The position numbers were made by a program, and so were the translations under genes. The notes below the pieces were generated by a model. It was not told where the DNA came from, made no database searches, and saw only the letters and a list, made by a program, of their open reading frames with translations. This document shows positions 49,019-58,952 of a stretch of DNA of 64,000 bases, piece after piece. Within the stretch, counting starts at the first letter, position 1. Each line of letters starts with the position of its first letter. The DNA comes from Anaerolineaceae bacterium oral taxon 439 (GTDB taxonomy: Bacteria > Chloroflexota > Anaerolineae > Anaerolineales > Anaerolineaceae): the NCBI GenBank assembly GCA_001717545.1, contig CP017039.1, positions 1,860,001 through 1,924,000 on the forward strand. The letters are read 5' to 3'.

Positions 49019-50347
49019 TTATTTGCAGGTTTTTTGCTGTTCCCAAAGTTCATGGCTCATCAATTTGAGTTGCTGCAATGTTGTCCGCCTCATTTGGTCG
49101 TTATTTTTATCGCTGTTATAGACCATATTTCCAGCAATAAAAACATGCTTTATGAACTCTTTCTTCCCATATACAACAATCTGATCATAAATATTATCCC
49201 TGGTGATCTCGGTTGGCCAAAGATCGGCCATGACGATAAAATCTGCCGCCGCGCCTTCATTCAACGTTCCGCCATGATATCCCATGCACCTGGCGCCCAT
49301 CTCCGTCGCCATCTTGAAAACCAACCTGGCAGGCATGACGGTAGTTGATTCTAAATGCGCTTTATGAATCAGAAACGCAGCGCGCATAACGGAAAAGAAA
49401 TCGTTTACATACCCATCGCTTCCCAGTCCAACGGGAATCCCTGCATCGAGCATTTTAGGAACAGGGGCTATACCGCCGCCCACCTCACAGTTACTGATCG
49501 GCATATGCGAAACGCAGGTATTCGTTTTCGCTAACAGTTCAATTTCCTTCTCGTTCACCTTGACGCATTGGGACGCCAGAGTCCGATCGTATAGTGCGCC
49601 CAACCGGCAGTAAAGCTCTGCGGGCAGGACCTGGCGCCGGGACTTCAGAACATCAGGCTCAAACGAGCTCTCTGAAAGGTGAAAATGGAAAATTGCGTCT
49701 TCCCCTTTCGCCGTCATCACAGCTTCTTCAATAAAAGAATCGCTGCAGCTAAAGGTCGTATGCGCGCTGACCGCGCCTCGAATCAGGCGGGAGTTTTCCT
49801 GAAAATAGCGGATCGCGCCCTTGTTTTCAGAAAGACATCTCCTCCCATTGTCCGACGAAATGCGTTCAGAAGACTCAAGCGAAACAATCGCTCTCATCCC
49901 CATTTTCTCAAGAACCTTACCCTGTTCGATGAGAACGCCCTCTTCAGCCAGCGGCGCTTCAAGAACATCGAAAATCGAAACCACGCCCGATTCCAATGAT
50001 TCCATTGCTGTATAAAACGTCGTAGCCAACACATGTTTAAGTGACACTTTGTTTTCCATATCCGGCCACCAATAATCTTCAAGAAAAGATTCGAAATTCC
50101 GGATCGTTATCTTGGGCGTCATACCATGAGAAAGGACGCCATATTGATGCATATGCGAATTGACGAAACCAGGGCAAACGACCTGATCCCGATAATCGAA
50201 AATCTCGTATTGATTTTCCTTCGCCAGACGCAGGATTTCATCGTTCGGCAGAACCTGATTTATTTTTCCCCCAGCAAACAAAAAACCATGCTCGCTCTCC
50301 GCGCAAGCAGAATCAACCACAAGCCAGCCAGCCAACACCGCAAACAT
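49019..50347 (-). CDS. Amidohydrolase-superfamily aminohydrolase (SsnA/guanine-deaminase-like)
   Basis: 442 residues. Metal-site features are VCPGFVNSHMHQYGVLSHGM, IFHFHLSESSFEPD, the SHMPISNCEVGGG segment, and LGSDGYVNDFF. It belongs to the chlorohydrolase/SAH-deaminase branch. It is a second, clearly different relative of the SsnA-type gene at 15.3 kb and takes the usual place of ssnA in the purine-degradation cluster. It probably removes an amino group from a purine or ring-opened intermediate. GGAGGA lies 10 nt before the ATG. The N terminus lacks a few residues found in longer members but the barrel is complete. Confidence 0.9.
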   Translation of the reverse strand: MFAVLAGWLVVDSACAESEHGFLFAGGKINQVLPNDEILRLAKENQYEIFDYRDQVVCPGFVNSHMHQYGVLSHGMTPKITIRNFESFLEDYWWPDMENKVSLKHVLATTFYTAMESLESGVVSIFDVLEAPLAEEGVLIEQGKVLEKMGMRAIVSLESSERISSDNGRRCLSENKGAIRYFQENSRLIRGAVSAHTTFSCSDSFIEEAVMTAKGEDAIFHFHLSESSFEPDVLKSRRQVLPAELYCRLGALYDRTLASQCVKVNEKEIELLAKTNTCVSHMPISNCEVGGGIAPVPKMLDAGIPVGLGSDGYVNDFFSVMRAAFLIHKAHLESTTVMPARLVFKMATEMGARCMGYHGGTLNEGAAADFIVMADLWPTEITRDNIYDQIVVYGKKEFIKHVFIAGNMVYNSDKNNDQMRRTTLQQLKLMSHELWEQQKTCK

Positions 50348-50483
50348 GATTTACCACTCCTCCTTTTATAATACCTCAGAGAAAAGCCGCACAGAATCTA
50401 TATATTCTCCACTCATATGTATATGAGGCGTTTATGTGAGATTTGCTCATCCATATCCTCCATAAGCTATCGCGAAACCTCGT

Positions 50484-51794
50484 TCATAAGATCGAAGTCA
50501 GTTTTCGCCGCAGGTATTTCCCCCGCCTGCCATACTGGACGCCATTATTAATCACGAACGAACCGGATGCCATGACTTTTTCAATCTTAACCTGAACTTC
50601 CGTATCCTGATAAATCGATTGATCCTGATTCGAGTGATTGGGCAGCTTATACCGCGCGCACGAATCATCAAAAAAAACAAGATCTGCATCGCTATCGATT
50701 TGCAGGCTGCCCTTCTGAGGATAAAGGCCATGCAAAACAGCTGGATTTCTGGTATAGCGTTCGATGACTTCTTCACCAAATAGCTGATACATCAATATAA
50801 AAGAATGCTCTACGCCGCCTACACCCATCGGCATTTCAGATATTTTTTTATTCTTCTTTTCATATGTCATAAATGGACAATGATCGGTTGCAAAAACAGA
50901 AAGCAAACGCCAATTCTCCTTGAGTATTCTCTGCTCCGCTAATGATTTTAAAGGAGGCGTCATGCTATAGCGAAAAGCTTCTGAACCTTGATAGACAGAG
51001 TCATCAAAATAAAAGTAATGCGGAGCTGACTCAAGAAAAAGTCTCCTGTTCAGAATATCTCCATACTCAGCGGAAAGTCTTTGAATCGTCGTTCCGCTGC
51101 TGACATGGACAATATAAGCGTTTCCCTGATGTTTCCGGACAAATTCCGCAATCTTCAATACCTGCGCTACCTCAACCTCTGCTGGCCTTGCTTTACTTAG
51201 TTGCGCAATCTCTTGTAGATCAAAACGAATCAGATCGTCATCCTCCGCGTGACATAATATGCGAATATCGTTCTCAGCGGAGCGCCTGATCATTTTTTCA
51301 ACAGTTTCGTCGGAAGAATAGGCGGCAGGTTTATACGTTGTATATAGCTTAATCGTAGGCGATCCAATCGTAAGCGCCGCGCTGGCAATATCCCCTGCCG
51401 TATCCTGCAGCTCACAGATCGCTGCGTGAAAACTATAATCGACGATGCTGTTTTGAGCTAATTTTCTTTTCCGCTCAAATTCCTTTTGAATCCCCTCGCC
51501 TGTCGGTCTTTCATCAAGGAAATCAATATAGGTCGTGACTCCACCCCAGGCGGCCGCTATACTGCCGCTATAAAAATCGTCAGCAGAAGTATACGGACCG
51601 CTTCCCATCGCAAGGTGAACATGCGGATCGATGATTCCGGGAATAATCTTGAGCCCATCTGCATCAACATGCTTCACCGCAGGAAGGAGCTCGTCGCTGA
51701 TATTCGCAATCCGGCCAGCCGTAACATAAAGGTTCGTCTGCACCCATTGCCTATCGAGATATGCCTTTCCCCCGCAAATTCTTAAGTCGTACAT
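50484..51794 (-). CDS. Hydantoinase/dihydropyrimidinase-like cyclic amidohydrolase
   Basis: 436 residues. The first metal-binding motif is IIPGIIDPHVHLAMGSGPYT. The carbamylated Lys is likely in SPTIKLYTTYKPAAY. ILCHAEDDDLI, AYIVHVSSGTT and SVFATDHCPF supply the remaining His and Asp ligands. This is the HyuA/dihydropyrimidinase layout. It opens cyclic amides such as hydantoins, dihydropyrimidines or allantoin-like rings. GGAG precedes the ATG by 5 nt. It lies between the PreA-like dehydrogenase and an aminohydrolase, matching hyuA of the urate/purine degradation gene set. Confidence 0.93.
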   Translation of the reverse strand: MYDLRICGGKAYLDRQWVQTNLYVTAGRIANISDELLPAVKHVDADGLKIIPGIIDPHVHLAMGSGPYTSADDFYSGSIAAAWGGVTTYIDFLDERPTGEGIQKEFERKRKLAQNSIVDYSFHAAICELQDTAGDIASAALTIGSPTIKLYTTYKPAAYSSDETVEKMIRRSAENDIRILCHAEDDDLIRFDLQEIAQLSKARPAEVEVAQVLKIAEFVRKHQGNAYIVHVSSGTTIQRLSAEYGDILNRRLFLESAPHYFYFDDSVYQGSEAFRYSMTPPLKSLAEQRILKENWRLLSVFATDHCPFMTYEKKNKKISEMPMGVGGVEHSFILMYQLFGEEVIERYTRNPAVLHGLYPQKGSLQIDSDADLVFFDDSCARYKLPNHSNQDQSIYQDTEVQVKIEKVMASGSFVINNGVQYGRRGKYLRRKLTSIL

Positions 51795-51842
51795 TTTTCT
51801 CCTTCAGCCAATTTCTCATTATCGTTTTTCCTATGCGAATTT

Positions 51843-53042
51843 TCAACTTTCCCGAATCTCCCGATCAAAATCCGCGGACAAAGCTGCTTTCTTTCTCTCC
51901 CTGTCAGACTGCTCCGCCCAGGCTGCTGTAAGCGCACCGGTTGGGCATATATCAACGCACATACCGCAATCACGGCAGCGTTTTGAATCGACCTGCATCT
52001 GAGGGAAATCCAACTTGCGCGCGTCGTAGCAGCAGACCTGCTCGCAGCGTTTGCATTGAATACATTTGGGAGAACCGTCTGCTTTATAAGGTTCAAAGTG
52101 GAAGTCGTAATGCCTGATCCGCTCGGTTCCCGGAAAATTACTCAAAGCGGCCCGATATGCCGACTGAATATCGGGATATCCTAATACATCAAGCATTTTA
52201 ATCAACTGATGATTCAGCTGACGGATGAATTCCACACCCTTAAGAATACCGGCTGAGCAGATTCCCGTGCCCATCGCGCCGGCCATGACATATTCCAAAG
52301 CGTTTTCAGCCGACATGATTCCCCCTGATCCATAGATATTCTTATAATCAGGGAAACGCATGGCGATCTCAGCTACAATCCTAAGAGCAATCGGTCGTAT
52401 CGCTTCGCCCGTCAACCAGCCATAACCATCATTTCCAAACATAACTGGTCGCGCTTTACGAATGTCGATCTTCAGAACTGGGCCAATCGAATCGATCGCA
52501 CAGATCCCATCCGCGCCATGCTCGATACACTTTTTAGCCGATTCAATCGGATCGTCCCAGTTCCCCGACAATTTGCAGATAACGGGAATGCTGACATGCG
52601 CCTTTGTAAAATCCAACATCGGAAGCAAAGTCTCTTCACGATAAGAAACCAGTTCGATCATATGCGAACCGGCTTTTTCGACCTCCCCAACAATGGCTTT
52701 TGCTTCCTTTAACGTATGCCCCACACTGGCAATAACTGTAGCGCCTGAAGCAACTGTCCGGGGAATTTCGACTTCACACCACTGTTCGGACGGAATATCA
52801 GCCCATTTCTCAGCATTCAGCAAACTATTTTGACCAAATCTGGCGATATGCCCTATCGGATTTATAGCAGGACTTAGCCGTATCGTCTTCGTAACGACAG
52901 CGCCCGCGCCAGCCTGATGCCCTTTGATCATTCCCTCGGCGCTGTAGCATAACGGTCCGGAAGTTAAAATAAAGGGACTTTGCAGCTTCCGCTTACAAAA
53001 CTCGATCTCAATCCGATTTCCGTTAACTTCATTGTCCTTCAT
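51843..53042 (-). CDS. PreA-like dihydropyrimidine/dihydroorotate dehydrogenase with two 4Fe-4S sites
   Basis: About 399 residues from the ATG at 53042, which follows GGAGGGAAGGGAA. It overlaps the 2Fe-2S gene by 14 bp. The FMN barrel shows LQSPFILTSGPLCYSAEGM, AGAGAVVTKTIRLSPAINP, VICKLSGNWDDPIESAKKC and IYGSGGIMSAENALEYVMAG. The C terminus adds a ferredoxin module, CIQCKRCEQVC and CRDCGMCVDICPTGAL. This is the layout of the PreA subunit of NAD-dependent dihydropyrimidine dehydrogenase, but no PreT partner is seen. In the known purine cluster the analogous redox role is held by YgfK-type proteins. It probably reduces a C=N or C=C bond in the hydroxylated heterocycle. Confidence 0.9.
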   Translation of the reverse strand: MKDNEVNGNRIEIEFCKRKLQSPFILTSGPLCYSAEGMIKGHQAGAGAVVTKTIRLSPAINPIGHIARFGQNSLLNAEKWADIPSEQWCEVEIPRTVASGATVIASVGHTLKEAKAIVGEVEKAGSHMIELVSYREETLLPMLDFTKAHVSIPVICKLSGNWDDPIESAKKCIEHGADGICAIDSIGPVLKIDIRKARPVMFGNDGYGWLTGEAIRPIALRIVAEIAMRFPDYKNIYGSGGIMSAENALEYVMAGAMGTGICSAGILKGVEFIRQLNHQLIKMLDVLGYPDIQSAYRAALSNFPGTERIRHYDFHFEPYKADGSPKCIQCKRCEQVCCYDARKLDFPQMQVDSKRCRDCGMCVDICPTGALTAAWAEQSDRERKKAALSADFDREIRES

Positions 53043-53628
53043 TTCCCTTCCCTCCAGAAAGTTCGCATACTTCAGGCTTACTAAAAGGTTCCCAAGGTAA
53101 CGGCCTGCCGCCGGAATCGGAGACCATACCCCTATCCCTTCTCTCAGGCTCAGCTTGATTCGCATGCTGAGCTACATCATAGATAGCGTCTATGATTTGC
53201 TTATAACCCGTACAACGACAGAGATTCCCCGATAACGCAGTTTTGATCTCGTCGTAGGTCGGGTTGGGATTTTCCTTCAGCAGCGCGGTCGCGCTCATCA
53301 CAAACCCTGGCGTACAAAATCCGCACTGAATCGCCTGATGCTCTATGATTGCCCGCTGCACAGGGCTTAGAGAGTCCGGAGAAGATATCCCTTCAATCGT
53401 CACCACTTCGCGCCCCTCACAGCTGCCGATCAACATCAGACAGGAAGTTACGGCTTTATTATCCACAATAACCGTACAAGCACCGCACTCGCCCACAGAA
53501 CATCCTTCTTTAGTACCCGTCAGATGAAAATCATCACGCAGTACATCCAGAAGCCTTCGGTTAGCTTTTGTCAATACTGTCACGTCTTCACCGTTCAGCC
53601 GGAAACGAACTTCAATTTTTTCACTCAT
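53029..53628 (-). CDS. 2Fe-2S subunit of the three-subunit molybdenum hydroxylase
   Basis: 199 residues. 2Fe-2S sites are EGCSVGECGACTVIVDN and QCGFCTPGFVMSA with GNLCRCTGYKQIID. The C terminus extends about 35 residues beyond the usual end (AEPERRDRGMVSDSGGRPLP), a tail that overlaps the next gene. The start overlaps the FAD subunit stop (ATGA) with GGAGG upstream. It passes electrons from the molybdenum subunit to FAD. Confidence 0.94.
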   Translation of the reverse strand: MSEKIEVRFRLNGEDVTVLTKANRRLLDVLRDDFHLTGTKEGCSVGECGACTVIVDNKAVTSCLMLIGSCEGREVVTIEGISSPDSLSPVQRAIIEHQAIQCGFCTPGFVMSATALLKENPNPTYDEIKTALSGNLCRCTGYKQIIDAIYDVAQHANQAEPERRDRGMVSDSGGRPLPWEPFSKPEVCELSGGKGNEGQ

Positions 53629-54509
53629 GATTGGTCCTCCGCGTCATAAACAGCCGCGCACAGCGCACGTTCAGCCAAAACAGTCAAGGCTGGCTCTTTA
53701 TATGCAGAAGACCATCTCCTGCCATTCTCCTCCAGCATCTGCTCAGAGACCTGAGCTGCCGTCTTGCTGATCAGGGCTCTGGACGGCTTCTGCCCGCAAA
53801 GCAAGCGTTCCGCCCGCTGATAGCGCTTCACACGTCTCCCGACACACCCAGGAACAATCATGGCGTTTTGTATACTGCCGTCCCGTTGAAAATCAAGAAC
53901 CACGGCTACGGAAAGTCTCGATATGGCGAGAGCTCTCCTTCTCCCCAGCTTCACGAATGACGATCTTTCGCTCGGCAATAATTTCCGGACTTCAACCGCT
54001 ATTACAAACTCCCCTGCATCAAGTCTCGGGACACCCATATCATCGTAAAAATCAGAAAGGCGCATCCTTCGTTCACACTTATACCCATGAATCAGCAGTT
54101 CAGCATCCCCAGCCAGCAAAGGAGGCAGAGGATCGGATGCCGGCGATGCATTACAGATAGCACCGCCAACAGTTCCCATATTCCTGATCTGAGGAGATCC
54201 CACTAATGAGCAAGCTTTTGATAAAAAAGGAAAGTACTGACGAACAAGAGAAGAACACTCAATCATCGTATGCGTACATAAAGCGCCTATCCTTAATGCA
54301 TTTCCAACGTCCTCAATTCGAGACAATTCCGCCTGAAAAGGATGCAGATCGACGACGGCTTCCAGCTCATCCCACCGCCTGTTTTTTTCATGCAGCTGAA
54401 CCAAAAGATCCGTCCCGCCAGCGAGAATACAGGCATGTGGATGATGAACAAACAGCACCCGGCTGACCTCTTCCAAATTTTGAGCTTTGATAAAAGTGAA
54501 ATCTTTCAT
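53625..54509 (-). CDS. FAD-binding subunit of the molybdenum hydroxylase (XdhB/CoxM-like)
   Basis: 294 residues. The FAD sites are CILAGGTDLLVQLHEKNR and IRNMGTVGGAICNASPASD, both intact, followed by the C-terminal CO-dehydrogenase-flavoprotein-like domain. It hands electrons from the 2Fe-2S subunit to NAD or ferredoxin. It lies 12 bp after the large-subunit gene and overlaps the 2Fe-2S gene, giving the order large-medium-small. This is a complete XDH-type enzyme, unlike the two-subunit version at 36.7-39.5 kb. Confidence 0.94.
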   Translation of the reverse strand: MKDFTFIKAQNLEEVSRVLFVHHPHACILAGGTDLLVQLHEKNRRWDELEAVVDLHPFQAELSRIEDVGNALRIGALCTHTMIECSSLVRQYFPFLSKACSLVGSPQIRNMGTVGGAICNASPASDPLPPLLAGDAELLIHGYKCERRMRLSDFYDDMGVPRLDAGEFVIAVEVRKLLPSERSSFVKLGRRRALAISRLSVAVVLDFQRDGSIQNAMIVPGCVGRRVKRYQRAERLLCGQKPSRALISKTAAQVSEQMLEENGRRWSSAYKEPALTVLAERALCAAVYDAEDQS

Positions 54510-54521
54510 TCTGGCCTGAGA

Positions 54522-56894
54522 TTATTTAATGGGTTTCCTCAATTTCCGTCCTAACAGAATCGTCTCCAAATCACATGGATTCTCTCTGACCCGGCGGCCG
54601 GTAGCGTTGTAAACCGCATTGGCAATCGCCGCGGCAACCCCTTCCGTTGCGGGCTCGCCAACGCTCTTAGCCCCATAAGCGCCGTTCGGATCCTCGCATT
54701 CAAAAATATTAACCTTCATTTCCGGAATATCCATCGCGGTAGGGATCAGGTAAGTATCGAGATTTTCAGATGTAACTTTTCCGCGATCCAGCGTTACTTC
54801 TTCCATAACGCCATAGCCCTGACCCATTACAATACCACCAAAAACCTGTCCTTGAATTAATGCCGGATTGATAGCCGTACCGACATCATGGCTAGACGTT
54901 ACTTTTTGAACCTCGACGTAACCCGTCCGCATATCCACTTCAACTTCCGCAACAATACAACCATAAGCAAAAGTCGGGAAAGCTTTCCCCTGTCCGGTTT
55001 CATGGTCCTGCGTCATATCATCCGGCTGAAACCAGTTATAAACTGAAAGCTGACGCCCTGCCCAAAGACAAGGGAGCGTTACCTCCTGAATATCAAATTT
55101 AACGCCCGGATATCGCGTAAAATAAAACATACTGTTTTGTAGTTCGATATCGTCAACTGTAAAATCCTGATATGTGAGCGAACAATGGGGAAGTCCTGTT
55201 TCTTCCTCAACTTTTCTTAAAGACAGGAGTTTCATATCGTATGCATGACGGATCAGGAGTTTTTTCATCTCCTGCCCCGCGCGTTTAACGGACTGAGAGC
55301 CCATTATTGTACCGCGAGAAGCAACGGTCATGCCGCAGTCCGGAATAGAATGGCTGTCAACTCCGTAAAAAGAAATACTATCAAATTTCAATCCGGATGC
55401 TTCTGCTGCAATTTGGACAAATGCGGTTTTTAATCCCTGACCATTTTCCGCCAACCCTGAATTAATCGTTGCGGAACCGTCTTCATTAACGATGAAAAAA
55501 CAGCCGCCTGCGTCGGGCGATTCTCCGCCAAGGCCACAGCCCCGATGAGTAATCGCCATTCCGATTCCTTTTTTATATTCAGCGTCCGCTTCCTGCCGCA
55601 TGTAAGCGTCGCGTTTTCTCCGATAATCCGTCTGACGCAGCGTATAATCCATCACTTCCTGTAAAATGACATGCTGAACCTGATCATTCGTTGCGGTAAA
55701 AGAACCGTCCTTCAAGCAGTTAACTCGCCTGAGCTCATCTTCCGGCATACCGAGTTCCTCAGCCAATTCATCGATCAGCTGCTCCTGGGCAAAAATAAGC
55801 GAAGGAGAGCTGTACCCGCGCATCGCTCCGGAATGAATGTTATTGGTAAACACGCCGAACGTATCCGTTTTTACATGTTCCACTTCATATGGACCAACCG
55901 AATGAACGTTCGCGCGCCAGTTCATAAACTGCGTTTGATTATTGTAAGCCCCTGAATTGTCAATTTGCTGACCTTCGAAAGCTACGATTTTCCCGCTTTT
56001 CTTCGCCCCGATTTTATATCTTAGGATAAAAGGATGCCTTTTAGCGCTTTCAAGCAGCGAATCCTCACGGCTAAAAACCATTTTAACGGGTTTATTTGTC
56101 AGACGCGCCAAGTATGCAGCTCTCGCTGCGACCAAACCAACCACTTCTTCTTTACCCCCGAAAGACCCGCCCAGGACGTCCTGAACCAGACGCACCCTGT
56201 TCAGCGGTATTTGCAGAATATCCGCTACGTATCGCCTGGTAAAGAAAGGATTCTGCGCAGACGCATGCACCGTCATGCGCCCTTCGTTTGCCTGATAGTA
56301 CGCGACGGCCGCTTCCGGTTCCATATATGCATGTTCAACATATTGCGTTCGATATTCACGTTCGAGAATGACGTCTGCCTCCGCAAAGCCCTTTTCGATA
56401 TTGCCCTTTCTGATATGAAAAACTGATTCCGAAAATATATTATCCTGATATTCTTCGTGAACAAGAGGCGCGCCAACTTCAAGCGCCTCCTCAACCGTAA
56501 AAACAGCTGGCAAAATCTCATAATCCACGCTGATCTTTTGCAGCGCAAGATCCACAATTTCTTGAGTATCCCCAGCGACCATGGCTACACAGTCGCCGAC
56601 GTAACGTACGCGCTCCGTCAAATACATATAGTTAGACCAGCTCTTACATTTGGGCAGATCTCGAAACGTAACGACCGCCCTTACGCCGGGAATACGCTCA
56701 GCACGGCTCGAGTCAATCGACTTGACGCTTGCGCTGGGAAATGGACTTCTCAAAACACCGGCATAGATCATATCCGGGAGATATACGTCGGCGGCATATA
56801 CAGCCCGACCGGTAACCTTTTCAACACCATCCTTTCTGGGCAGCGAGCGGTTTAGAACCTGATATTTTTTATCTCCTAATAAGGGCATGATCAT
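54522..56894 (-). CDS. Molybdenum hydroxylase large subunit (xanthine dehydrogenase-like)
   Basis: 790 residues, starting at ATG 56894 or 56888. Motifs include KVTGRAVYAADVYLPDMIYA at the N terminus, GGSFGGKEEVVG, GAMRGYSSPSLIFAQE, SGLAENGQGLKTAFVQIA, and the active-site segment GAYGAKSVGEPATEGVAAA with the conserved Glu. It uses a molybdopterin-cytosine-dinucleotide cofactor to hydroxylate a purine-like ring. The cytidylyltransferase at 16.7 kb could supply the cofactor. It lies 27 bp after ygeY, a gene tied to such enzymes in many genomes; these are often, but not always, selenium-dependent. Confidence 0.94.
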   Translation of the reverse strand: MIMPLLGDKKYQVLNRSLPRKDGVEKVTGRAVYAADVYLPDMIYAGVLRSPFPSASVKSIDSSRAERIPGVRAVVTFRDLPKCKSWSNYMYLTERVRYVGDCVAMVAGDTQEIVDLALQKISVDYEILPAVFTVEEALEVGAPLVHEEYQDNIFSESVFHIRKGNIEKGFAEADVILEREYRTQYVEHAYMEPEAAVAYYQANEGRMTVHASAQNPFFTRRYVADILQIPLNRVRLVQDVLGGSFGGKEEVVGLVAARAAYLARLTNKPVKMVFSREDSLLESAKRHPFILRYKIGAKKSGKIVAFEGQQIDNSGAYNNQTQFMNWRANVHSVGPYEVEHVKTDTFGVFTNNIHSGAMRGYSSPSLIFAQEQLIDELAEELGMPEDELRRVNCLKDGSFTATNDQVQHVILQEVMDYTLRQTDYRRKRDAYMRQEADAEYKKGIGMAITHRGCGLGGESPDAGGCFFIVNEDGSATINSGLAENGQGLKTAFVQIAAEASGLKFDSISFYGVDSHSIPDCGMTVASRGTIMGSQSVKRAGQEMKKLLIRHAYDMKLLSLRKVEEETGLPHCSLTYQDFTVDDIELQNSMFYFTRYPGVKFDIQEVTLPCLWAGRQLSVYNWFQPDDMTQDHETGQGKAFPTFAYGCIVAEVEVDMRTGYVEVQKVTSSHDVGTAINPALIQGQVFGGIVMGQGYGVMEEVTLDRGKVTSENLDTYLIPTAMDIPEMKVNIFECEDPNGAYGAKSVGEPATEGVAAAIANAVYNATGRRVRENPCDLETILLGRKLRKPIK

Positions 56895-56921
56895 CGTCTC
56901 CGAGTCATTACAGCCTGATTC

Positions 56922-58139
56922 CTACAATTTTTTACACTGCGCTGCCAGGAAAAGAGGAAAAGCGGAATAGAACTGAATCGCCTTAAAAAGTTCGGGCAGA
57001 GGTACTTGATCATCTGTCGTATGGCAAAGCGGTTCGTCGCCAGCGCCAAAACCAATCGCTGGAATTCCCATCCGACCGCAAAGATGCGTCCCATTCGTGC
57101 AGAAATCCCATTTCGTAACAACCGGTTCTTTCTCAAACAGAGCTCGATAAGTCTGGACCCCGGCCTGTACGATTGGCGCGTCCTCCTCCATTACCCAAGA
57201 CGGGAAATAATCCGTACAATCAATTTTATAACCAGTATAAGTCTTGACCACTTCGTTATCGATCTCAACTTTAATTCCCTCAATCCCTGCGCAGAGAGAA
57301 CTGACCTCGTCAATCAATTCCTGCTCGGTCTCGCCGCAGGAAATACGCCGGTCGCAGGTGATAACCGCTTCGCCTGGAATCGTATTGAGAGAAGGAGCTT
57401 TGCATTCAACATTCGTAACTTCTATAGTACCTTTTCCTAAAAAATCGTCATCAACAAAATCATCATGCTCATCAATTCTTTTGATAATCGGAAGTGCTTT
57501 CACCAGCGCGTTGTCACCGCGCCAGGCCGCCGACGCATGGGCGCATTTACCCGGAACAGTGATGCGGATCAAGGCCCTGCCTTTATGCCCGCGCATAATC
57601 CTTCCGTTGCTTGCTTCCGCGACCAGGATATAGTCCGGTTTAATATCCGGATTCTCTTTCATCATCGCTGATACGCAGGAACCTTCCACGTCCTCTTCTG
57701 AAATAGAGCCGGATATCCAGAGAGTAAAGTCTTTATCCAGTGCTAACTTTTTTAGGATTCGCCCCGCGTACGTAATTCCAATCAGGCAACTCTTATCGTC
57801 TACGGCGCCCCTCCCATATAAAACCTGATTCTCAATCGTCGCTGAAAGCGGTGGGAACCGCCAGTCTCCCGGATTGCCCAAGTCAACGGTGTCAATATGC
57901 GCGTCATACAATACAACCGTTTTACCAGACCCGATTCTCCCGAGAACATTTCCGACGGCGTCCACTCTTACCTCGTCAAAATCAAAGTTGCGCATTTTCG
58001 CAGATAGAAACTTGACCGCTTCGTCCTCGTTATAGGTAACGCTTTCAATTCGAACCAACTCTTGAAGATCGCGAACAATCTCGTCTTCCCAGTCTTTTAC
58101 CTGTTTAACGATCGAAAGTAAGTTTGCAGACATGTTCAT
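56922..58139 (-). CDS. ygeY: YgeY-type M20 metallohydrolase
   Basis: 405 residues. M20 family metal ligands are seen in VVLYDAHIDTVDLGNPGDW, VLYGRGAVDDKSCLIG, SISEEDVEGSC and EPLCHTTDDQVPLPEL. The DAHIDTVDLG wording and GRIMRGHKGRALIRITVPGK are typical of the YgeY selenium-metabolism-linked hydrolases, related to acetylornithine/succinyl-diaminopimelate deacylases. In purine degradation clusters it is thought to hydrolyse a ring-opened carbamoyl or amide intermediate. GGTGG precedes the ATG. It is followed closely by the molybdenum hydroxylase genes. Confidence 0.93.
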   Translation of the reverse strand: MNMSANLLSIVKQVKDWEDEIVRDLQELVRIESVTYNEDEAVKFLSAKMRNFDFDEVRVDAVGNVLGRIGSGKTVVLYDAHIDTVDLGNPGDWRFPPLSATIENQVLYGRGAVDDKSCLIGITYAGRILKKLALDKDFTLWISGSISEEDVEGSCVSAMMKENPDIKPDYILVAEASNGRIMRGHKGRALIRITVPGKCAHASAAWRGDNALVKALPIIKRIDEHDDFVDDDFLGKGTIEVTNVECKAPSLNTIPGEAVITCDRRISCGETEQELIDEVSSLCAGIEGIKVEIDNEVVKTYTGYKIDCTDYFPSWVMEEDAPIVQAGVQTYRALFEKEPVVTKWDFCTNGTHLCGRMGIPAIGFGAGDEPLCHTTDDQVPLPELFKAIQFYSAFPLFLAAQCKKL

Positions 58140-58261
58140 AGTTCCACCCCATTTCGATTTTTATTTTCTTGCAACAAACAATAAATCTGTCAATACACCG
58201 ATTTCATTGCACACATCTTCGTAAGTGTACCACCGCCTTATTTTTACGAATTTTACAGCTG

Positions 58262-58927
58262 TCAATCAAGCGCAATCCTCGATCCGTTTTGCCGAGACAA
58301 GGCTTCCTGTCCCAAAACGCTGATAACAGCAGCTTTAGAGATCGCTTTAGCCAACCGATGAAGCGTTTCCAACCCAACAATATCTTCTATTGCGCCCTGA
58401 GATTTTTTATCCTGACTCCATATACTGCCACCCAGGTAGCAGCTGCCGCCACCGCCGGTTACAAGCATCCCATTCATCAAATAAAAACTGATCATCGGAT
58501 ACTTTGCCGTTTCCACTCCGCCATAACGAGTACCGCCTGTCGTGATGGCCGCGCCGACTTTATTTTCTAAAACACCCGAATGAACCATGTAAATCGGTCG
58601 CATCCGATTCAAAACAGCAGACAATTGCGCTGAAATATTCATGTCATAAACAGGAGAAGCCATAATTATCGCGTCAGCGGCAAGGATTTTCTGTTCAATT
58701 TCCTGATGATCGTCTTGAATAACACACATGGAACGAGCCCGGAGGCAAGCGTCGCAATGAACGCAGGGACTGATTTTTTTACCGGACACTGTCCAGAAAT
58801 CTACCGTAAAGACATCTGAAACCGACAAAATATCGTCCAAAACGGTTCTAAGAGCAAGTTCAGTCGCTCCATCCCTGCGCGGACTTCCACAAATACCCAG
58901 TATCTTGATTTTTCTCATCTGCCCCAT
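58262..58927 (-). CDS. NAD(P)H-dependent FMN reductase / iron-sulfur flavoprotein-like
   Basis: 221 residues with a flavodoxin-like fold: KILGICGSPRRDGATELALR binds FMN phosphate, IIMASPVYDMNISAQL and AITTGGTRYGG complete the site. A Cys cluster CVHCDACLRARSMC at about residues 55-70 matches the compact 4Fe-4S motif of iron-sulfur flavoproteins. It probably carries electrons to or from the hydroxylase or PreA-like enzyme. Either of two ATG codons (58927 or 58918) may be the start. It lies 25 bp after the ATPase gene. Two TTGACA boxes in the gap downstream (58140-58261) hint at an internal promoter before ygeY. Confidence 0.88.
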   Translation of the reverse strand: MGQMRKIKILGICGSPRRDGATELALRTVLDDILSVSDVFTVDFWTVSGKKISPCVHCDACLRARSMCVIQDDHQEIEQKILAADAIIMASPVYDMNISAQLSAVLNRMRPIYMVHSGVLENKVGAAITTGGTRYGGVETAKYPMISFYLMNGMLVTGGGGSCYLGGSIWSQDKKSQGAIEDIVGLETLHRLAKAISKAAVISVLGQEALSRQNGSRIALD

Positions 58928-58952
58928 GCTCTCTTACAATAATAATGTTCGG